Shown piece by piece: positions 56,850-64,000 of a stretch of DNA of 64,000 nt; positions within the stretch are counted from its first letter, which is position 1, and each line of letters begins with the position of its first letter. Source of the DNA: Cordylochernes scorpioides (lineage: Eukaryota > Arthropoda > Arachnida > Pseudoscorpiones > Chernetidae). The notes below the pieces were generated by a model. That model did not search any database. It was not told where the DNA came from and saw only the letters and a list, made by a program, of their open reading frames with translations. The position numbers were made by a program, and so were the translations under genes. The DNA is taken from assembly GCA_030710605.1 (NCBI GenBank), contig CP092879.1, positions 25,931,241-25,995,240 on the forward strand, written 5' to 3'.

Positions 56850-58010
56850 TCACTCAATAAAACATGTTAACTATCCCGCGTCTCTGGCCTCTCTGTACTT
56901 TTGTCAATAAAACATGTGTACTCCCCCGCGTCTCTAGCATCTCTATCCTACTATAGATAAAACATTCGAACTTTCCCCGCCTTTGGTGTCTCTTTGCTTC
57001 TGTTAATAAAACATGTGCATTTCTACTCTTCTCTGGTATATCTGTTCTCTGATAATAAGCAATTTAAACATGCCCCCGTCTCTGGCATATCTGTACTTCT
57101 GTAAAAAAAAACATGTTTATATCCCCGCGGGCTTTGGTCTCTCTGTACCTTTGTCCAAGAAACATGTATACTTCACCGCGAGTCTCTGGTATCTCTGTAT
57201 AATTGTCAATTCAAAATATGAATTCCCCTGTGTCTCTGGCTTCTCTGTACTTCTGTCAATAAAATTATGTATTTCCCCTCGTCTATGGCATATCTGTACT
57301 TCTGTCAAATTACCACTACTAGTTCCCCACGTCTTTGGCATCTCTCAAAAATGTGTACGCTCCATCGTCTCTGGCATCTCGGCATTGCTGTCAATAAAAA
57401 ATGTGTATTTTCCCGCGTCTCTGGGATCTCTGTACTTTTGTCATTAAAATATGTGTACTCCCTCGTCACTGGCATCTATGTACATCTGTCAATAAAACCT
57501 GTGTACAACCCTTCTCTGGCATCTCTGTACTTCTTTCAATTAAACATGTGTACACCCCTGCGTCTCTTGAAAGTCTGTACTGCTGTCATTAAAACATATG
57601 AACTTCCTCGTCCATTCCATCTGTGTTCTTCTGTCAATAAAACATGTGTTCTTTCTCGTCTCTGGCATATCTGTACTCTGTAAATAAAACATGTATACTC
57701 ACCAGCGTCTCTGGCAACTCTGTACTTCTGCTAATGAAAAATGTGAACTCCCCTGTCTCGAACATCTCTATTCTTCTGTTAATAAAAATTTGTACTCTCC
57801 CGCCTCTAGTCTCTCTGTACTTCTTTCAATAAAAATGTGTACTCCCCCGTTGAGGGCATCTCTGTTCTTTTGTCAAGAAAATATTTGTGCTCCCTCGTCT
57901 CTGGCATCCCTGTACTTCTCTCTATAAAACATGTGTACTCACCAGTCTCTGTCATCTCTGTACTTCTATCAATAAAACATGTGTACTCCCATGTTTCTGA
58001 CAATAAAAGA
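56850..58010 (+). repeat. Higher-order duplication E, copy 1
   Basis: Rare variants such as the GATAAAACATTCGAAC unit, the CCGCGGGCTTTGGTCTCTC unit and the TGTCAAGAAA unit follow in the same order as in 62010-63750, with indels and many substitutions. Confidence 0.7.
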
Positions 58011-58125
58011 GGTGTACACCGCCGTCACTGGTCTCTCTGTACTTCTTTCAATAGAATACGTGTTCTCCCCCGTCTCTGGCATCTCAGTACTTCTGTTAAT
58101 AAAACGTATGTACTCCCACGTCTCG

Positions 58126-58560
58126 GGCATACCTGTATTTCTTTCAAAAAAACATGTGTACTCCTCTGCGTCTCTGGGATCTCTGTACTTCTGTCAATAA
58201 AACATTTGTTCTTCCCGGTGTCTCTGGCATCTCTGTACTTCTCTAAATATAATATAAGTGATACACTGCATGTCTCTGCTATCTCTTTACTTCTGTCTAT
58301 TAAATATTTGTACTCCCGCTCGTCTCTTATATCTCAGTACTTCTTTCAATTATAAATGTGTACTTCAACTGTCTCTGGGATCTCTGTACCTCTTTCAATT
58401 AAATATGTGTTATCCCCCCGTCTTCTGGCATTTCTGTGCTTCCTTTATTTAAACATGGTAATTTCCCTTGTCTCTGGCATCTCTGTATTTCGGTGAATAA
58501 AATATATGTACGTACCGCGCGTCTTTGATATCTCTGTACTTTTGTCAATAAAACATGTGT
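58126..58560 (+). repeat. Higher-order duplication D, copy 2
   Basis: Longer copy of the block at 56448-56770, about 1.7 kb downstream. Confidence 0.8.
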
Positions 58561-61500
58561 ACTCCACGCCTCTGGCATCTCTAAACCTTTGTCAATAAAA
58601 AATGTTTACTCCCCCGTTTTTCGCATCTATGGACCTTTGTCAATTAAATATGTGTACACAACCGCGTCTATGGCATTTCTATTTTTCTGTCAATATATCA
58701 TGTTTACTTCCCCGCGTGTCTCTTGGGTCTCTGTATTTATGTCAATGAGATATTTTAGTAGATCGTCTCTGGCTTCTCTGAATCTTTGTCAAAAGATAAT
58801 GTGTACACTCAGAGGCTCAGTAATCTCTGTACTGCTGTCAATAAAATATAAATATGCATGCTCCCCTGTCTCTGGCATAAATGTACTTATCTCTGTACTT
58901 TAGTCTATAAAACATGTGTACTCCTCGCCTCTGGCATCTCGTCTCTGGCATCTCTGTATCTCTGTAAATATAATATGAGTATTACACTGCGCGTGTCTGG
59001 CATCTATTTTCTTCTGTCTATGAAATATGTGTAACCCCGCGCGTCTCTGACATCTCGGTACTTCTTTCAATTAAATATGTTAACATCCCCCGTCTCAGGC
59101 ATCACTGTACCTCTGTCAATAAAATATGTGTACTCCCCCCATTTCTGGCATTTCTGTACTTCCTTCATTCAAAAATGGGTATTTCCCCTTTTCTCTGGCA
59201 TATATGTACTTCTGACCATAATATGACCGGGTCTCTGGCTAATCTGTATTTATGTCATTTAAATATGTGTAAACAGCAGCGTGTATGGCAATTCTATTCT
59301 TCTGTCAATAAAACATGTGTACTCTCCCGCGCGTCTCTAGCGTCTCTGTACTTCTGTCAATGAACTATTTTGATAGTTCGTCTCTGGCATCTCTGAATCT
59401 TTGTCAAAAGAACATGTGTACACTCAGAGGCTCAGGATTCGCTGTTGTGTAATAAAATATGCATACTCCCATGTCTCTGGCATATATGTACTACGGTCAA
59501 TAAAACATATGTACTCCTCGCCTCTGGCATCTCTGTACTTCTGTCAATAAAAATGTGTACTCCTCGTTTCAGGCTTCTGTATTCTTCTTTCATTAAAAAT
59601 GTTTTTCTCCTACAACTCTTCTATCTATGTACTTCTGTCAATAAAATATGTGAAGTACCCCGTCTCTGGTATCTCTGTACTTCTTTCAATATAATATGTG
59701 TATTCTCCCGCGCATCTCTGGCACTCTGTACTTCTGTCATTAAAACATCTGCACTCCTTCCCATCTCTAGCACCTCTCTGCTTCTGTCAATATAATAAGT
59801 GTACTCCCGCGTCTCTGTCATCTCTGTACTTCAGTTATTAAAATCTTGTATACTCCACCCGTCTTTTACGTTTCTGTTCCACTGTCAATAAAATATTATT
59901 ACTCCCCTGTCTTTGGTATTTCTGTATTTCTGTTAATAAAACGTGTGTATTGTCCCCGTCTCTGGCATTCTGTACTTCTGTCAATAAAATATTCGTTTTC
60001 AATCGTGCGTCTCTGGGATCTCTGTATCTATGTCAATAAAATATGTGTACTCCCCCGCGTCTCTGGTATCTTAGTATTTCTGTTAAAAATATGTGTACTC
60101 AATCGGGCGTCTCTGGCATTTCTGAACTTCTTTCATTAAATAATTTGTACTCCCAACGTTTTTGGCATCTCTGTACATCTGTAAATAAAATATTCGTTCA
60201 CAACTGCGCGTCTCTGGCATCTCTAAAGATATGTAAAAAAAATATATGTATTAACCCTTACAGGTATCTCTGTACCTTTGCCAATAAAACATGTTTTCTC
60301 CCCGCCTCTGGCATCTCTGTACTTCTGTCAATAAAAATTGTGTACTACTCATCTCTGTCACATGTGTACTTCTGTCATTAAAACATGTGTACTCTCCCCA
60401 TCTCTGGCATATCTGTACTTCTGTCATTGAAACATGTGTACTCTCCCCATCTATGGCATCTCTGTACTTCTGTCAATAAAAAATGTGTACTTCCTGTCTC
60501 TGTACTTCTGTCACTCAAACATGTGTACTTCCCCACGTCTCTGGCATCTCTCTTTCTCCTGTCAATTAAACATGTGTACTTATGGTTTCTGTACTTCTGT
60601 CAAAAAAACATGAGTAATCCCCCAAAGTCTCTGGGAACTCCGTAATTCTGTCCATGAATTATGTGTACTCCACCGCGTCTATGGTATGTCTCTATTTAAA
60701 TTTAAAAAATGTGTACTATCCGGTCTTTGATATCACTGTACATCTATCAATGAAACATCTGTACGCCCCAGCGTCGCTGGCATCTCTGTACTTCTGTCAA
60801 TTAAACATGTTTACTCCCTCGTCTCTGGCATTTCTTAATCTTTGTCAATAAAAATGTGTATTCCCTCCGTCTCTGGAATCTCTGTACTTCTGTCAATAAA
60901 ATATGTTAACGCACCGTCTCTGGTATTTCTCTACTCGGTCTATAAAATATATGTACGCTTTCCGTCTCTGGAATCTATTTACTTCTCTCAATAAAAAATG
61001 TGTACTGCTCGTCTCTGGCATCTGTATACTTCTTTCATTAATATATGTGTACTCCTCCGTCTCTATTATATATGTACTTCTGTCAATAAAATATGTGAAA
61101 TACCCCGTCTCTGGTATCTCTGTACCTCTTACAATATAATATGTGTTGTCTCCCGCGCGTCTCTGGCACTCGTTACTACTGTCAATAAAACATCTGCACT
61201 CGTCCTCATCTCAGGCATCTCTGTACTTCTGTTATTAAAGCATGTGAATTTCCTCTCGTCTCTTTTATCTCTGTACTTCTTTGAATAAAAACATTGTACA
61301 ATATGTTTACTCCCCGCGTCTCTGGAATTTCTGTATTTCTGTTAATAATATGTGTGTACTGTCCACGTCTCTGGCATTTCTGTTCTTCTGTCAATTAAAT
61401 ATTCGTTCCCAACCGCACGTCTCTGGAATCTCTGAACACAGGTCAATAAAATATGTGTACTTCCCCGCGTCTCTGGCATCTTAGTATTTCTGTTAATAAA

Positions 61501-62009
61501 ATATGTGTACTCCACCGCGCGTCTATGGAATCTCAGTACTTCTGTCAGTAAAATATGTACTTCTGTTAAGTTCTCATGTTATTTTCCCCCGTCTCCGGCA
61601 CTTCTTTACTTCTCATTCAAACATGTTTGCTTTCCCACGTCTTTGGCATCTCTGTACTAATGTCAATAAAATATATGTACTCCCCCGCGTCTCTGGCATC
61701 TTAATATTTCTGTCAATAAAATATTTGTACACAACCGCGCGTCTCTGGCATCTCTGTACTTCAATTGTTAAAATATGCGATTTTACCCGCTTCTTTGGTA
61801 TCTTTGTACTTCTGTCAATAAAATATGCTTACTCTCCGTTTCTATGGAATCTGTGTACTTCTGTCAATAAAACAAGTGTACTCCCTGCGTCTCTGGCATT
61901 TCTGTACTTCTTTCAATAAAATATGCGTACTCCCCGGGTCTCTGACATCTCTATACTTCTGTCAATAAAACACGTGTACTCCCCCTCGTCTCTGGCCTCT
62001 CTGTACCTC

Positions 62010-63750
62010 AGTCAATAAAACTTGTTTACTATCCCGCGTCTCTGGCATCTCTGTACTTCTGTCAATAAAATATGCGTACTCTTCCGCGTCTCTGGCATCT
62101 CTATCCTATTATCGATAAAACATTTGAACATCCCCCGTCTTCGGTGTCTCTTTTCTTCTGTCAATAAAAACATGTGCACTCCTACATTTCTCTGGTATAT
62201 GTGTGCTTCTGTCAATAAAAAATTACACATTCCCTCATCCCTGGCATACCTGTACTTCTGTCAAAAAAAAAACATGTAAATTCCCGCGGGTCTTTGGTCT
62301 CTCTGTACCTCTGTCCATGAAACATGTATTCTTCACCGCGAATTCTGGTATCTCTGTATTTCTATCAATTCAAAATGTGAATTACCCTGCGTCTCTGGCA
62401 TCTCTGTACTTCTGTCAATAAGAATGTTTATTCCCCTCGTCTCTGGCATATCTGCACTTTTGTCAAAATACCATATGTACTTCCCCAGGTCTTTGGCATC
62501 TCTATATTTCTGTCTTGAAATATGTGTACACCCTGGAGTGGCTGGCATCCCGGTACTTCTGTCATTCAAGCATGTATACTTCTACCAGTCTCTGGCATCT
62601 CTGTACGGCGGTCTATAAAATATATGTACTCCCCCGCGTCTCTGGTAATTCTGTACGTCTGTCAATTAAATATGTGTACTCTCCCGTTTCTGGCATTTAT
62701 GTACTTCTATCAATAAAACATGTGTACTCTCCAGCGACTCTGGCATCTCGGTACTGCTGGCAATAAAAAATGTGTATTCTCCACGTCTCTGGAATCTCTG
62801 TACTTTTGTTAACCAAATATGTGTACTCCCCTACTTCCCCTCGTCTCTGGAATCTCTGTACCACACTCAATAAAACATGTTAACTATCCCGCGTCTCTGG
62901 CATCTCTGTACATCTGTCAATAAACCCTGTGTGCTCTCCCGCCTATCTGGTATTTCTAAACTTCTCTCAAAAATATATGTACTCACCGGTCTCTGGCATT
63001 TCTTTAATTCTATCAATAAAACATGTGTACTCCTTCATTTCTGCTCTCTCTGTACTTCTGTCAATAAATTATTTGTTCAAACCGTCTTTTGCATCTCTGT
63101 ACATTTGTCAATAAAATATGAGTACTCTCCCGTTTATGGCATCTCTGTACTTCTGTCAATATATTATTTAGACAACCCCATCTCTGGAATCTCTGTTATT
63201 CTGTCAATTAAACATGTTTACACCCCTGAGTCTCTTGAATCTCTGTATTGCTTTCATTAAAACATATGAACTTCCTCGTCCCTTCTATCTGTGTTCTTCT
63301 CTCAATAAAACCTGTGCAATTCCTCATCTCGGGCATCTCTGTACTTCAGTAAATAAAACCTTTGTACTCCCCCGTGTCTCTGACAACCCTGTACTTCTGT
63401 CAATAAAACATGTGTTCTGCCTCGTCTCTGTCTCTATGTACTTCTGTTAATAAACATGTGTACTCTCCCGTTTCTGGTATCTCTCTACTTCTCTCAATAA
63501 AACATGTGTACTCCACCGTCTCGAGCATCTCTGTACTTTTGTCAAGAAACTATTTGTACTTTCTCGTTTCTGAAATCTCTGTATTTCTCTCTATAAAACA
63601 TGTGTACCTTCCAGTCTCTGTCATCTCTGTACTTCTATTAATAAAACATGTGTACTCTCCCGTCTCTGGTCACTTTGTACTTTTGTTAATAAAATATATG
63701 TACTCGCCACCGTCACTGTCATCTCTTTACTTCTGACAATAAAAGAGGTG
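62010..63750 (+). repeat. Higher-order duplication E, copy 2
   Basis: Longer, diverged counterpart of 56850-58010; the offset grows from about 5.15 kb to about 5.7 kb because of inserted units. Confidence 0.7.
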
Positions 63751-64000
63751 TACTCCTACGTCTCTGTCATCTCTGTATTTCTGTCAATAAAACATGTGTA
63801 CTCCTACGTCTCTGGTATCTTCGTACCTCTGTCAATTAAACATGTGTGCTCCCACGTCTCGGGCATTTCTGGATTTCTGTCATTAAAACTTGTGTGCCCT
63901 CCCACGTCTTTGGCATCTCTGTTTTTCTACTAATGGAATATCTCAACTTCCCCGTCTCTGGCATTTCTGAACCTTTGTCAATTGAACACGTGTATTCCCC

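Larger units (their letters stand above)
55026..64000 (+). repeat. Minisatellite array B, right part, continuing past the window
   Basis: Units of about 48 bp as in 47656-54188, in the same orientation, running to the window end. Older higher-order duplications are visible: about 56448-56770 with 58126-58560, about 56850-58010 with 62010-63750, and about 59540-60110 with 60985-61510. These copies differ more than those in array A. Confidence 0.95.

Overview
This window looks like repeat-rich, AT-rich intergenic or heterochromatic DNA from an animal, most likely an arthropod. It contains no recognisable host protein gene. Almost everything that can be named is a transposable element or tandem repeat: a near-intact Ty3/gypsy LTR retrotransposon, a degraded second Ty3/gypsy element, two APE-type non-LTR retrotransposons (one of R1 type flanked by CA repeats), a hAT element, two Helitrons, a Tc1/mariner fragment and a pogo-like MITE. 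The species cannot be fixed from the sequence alone; the arthropod call rests on the element mix.

Layout. (1) 1-5084: Ty3/gypsy element with intact gag and pol. Its 5' LTR is cut by the window edge. Gag and pol are linked by a textbook -1 slippery heptamer just before the gag stop, and gag appears to start inside the LTR. (2) 5087-24048: a 19-kb minisatellite array of about 48-bp units passing into 50-bp units, with large, recent higher-order duplications. (3) 24049-47655: a 23.6-kb block of nested mobile elements and AT-rich sequence. It holds a gypsy remnant split by a Helitron (25211-26106), a decayed non-LTR element split by a hAT element (30186-32416), an R1-like element with CA repeats at both ends (about 34690-39950), fold-back and MITE elements, a 351-bp tandem repeat ending in an inverted copy, and a second Helitron carrying a tRNA-like sequence (46314-46563). 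(4) 47656-64000: a second minisatellite array of the same family and orientation. It is older and more diverged, and is interrupted at 54189-55025 by a fused reverse-transcriptase/Tc1-transposase fragment.

How the parts relate. The two arrays share monomer family, orientation and subfamily types, so the 23.6-kb block may be an insertion-rich interruption of one larger array. Several insertions can be defined to the base: the Helitron by its A/T target and by the reading frame it splits, and the hAT by its 8-bp target duplication. That gives a relative order of events. The intact first gypsy element (two LTR differences over 228 aligned bases) is the youngest-looking element. The numerous open frames inside the minisatellites are a by-product of a unit length divisible by three and are not called as genes.
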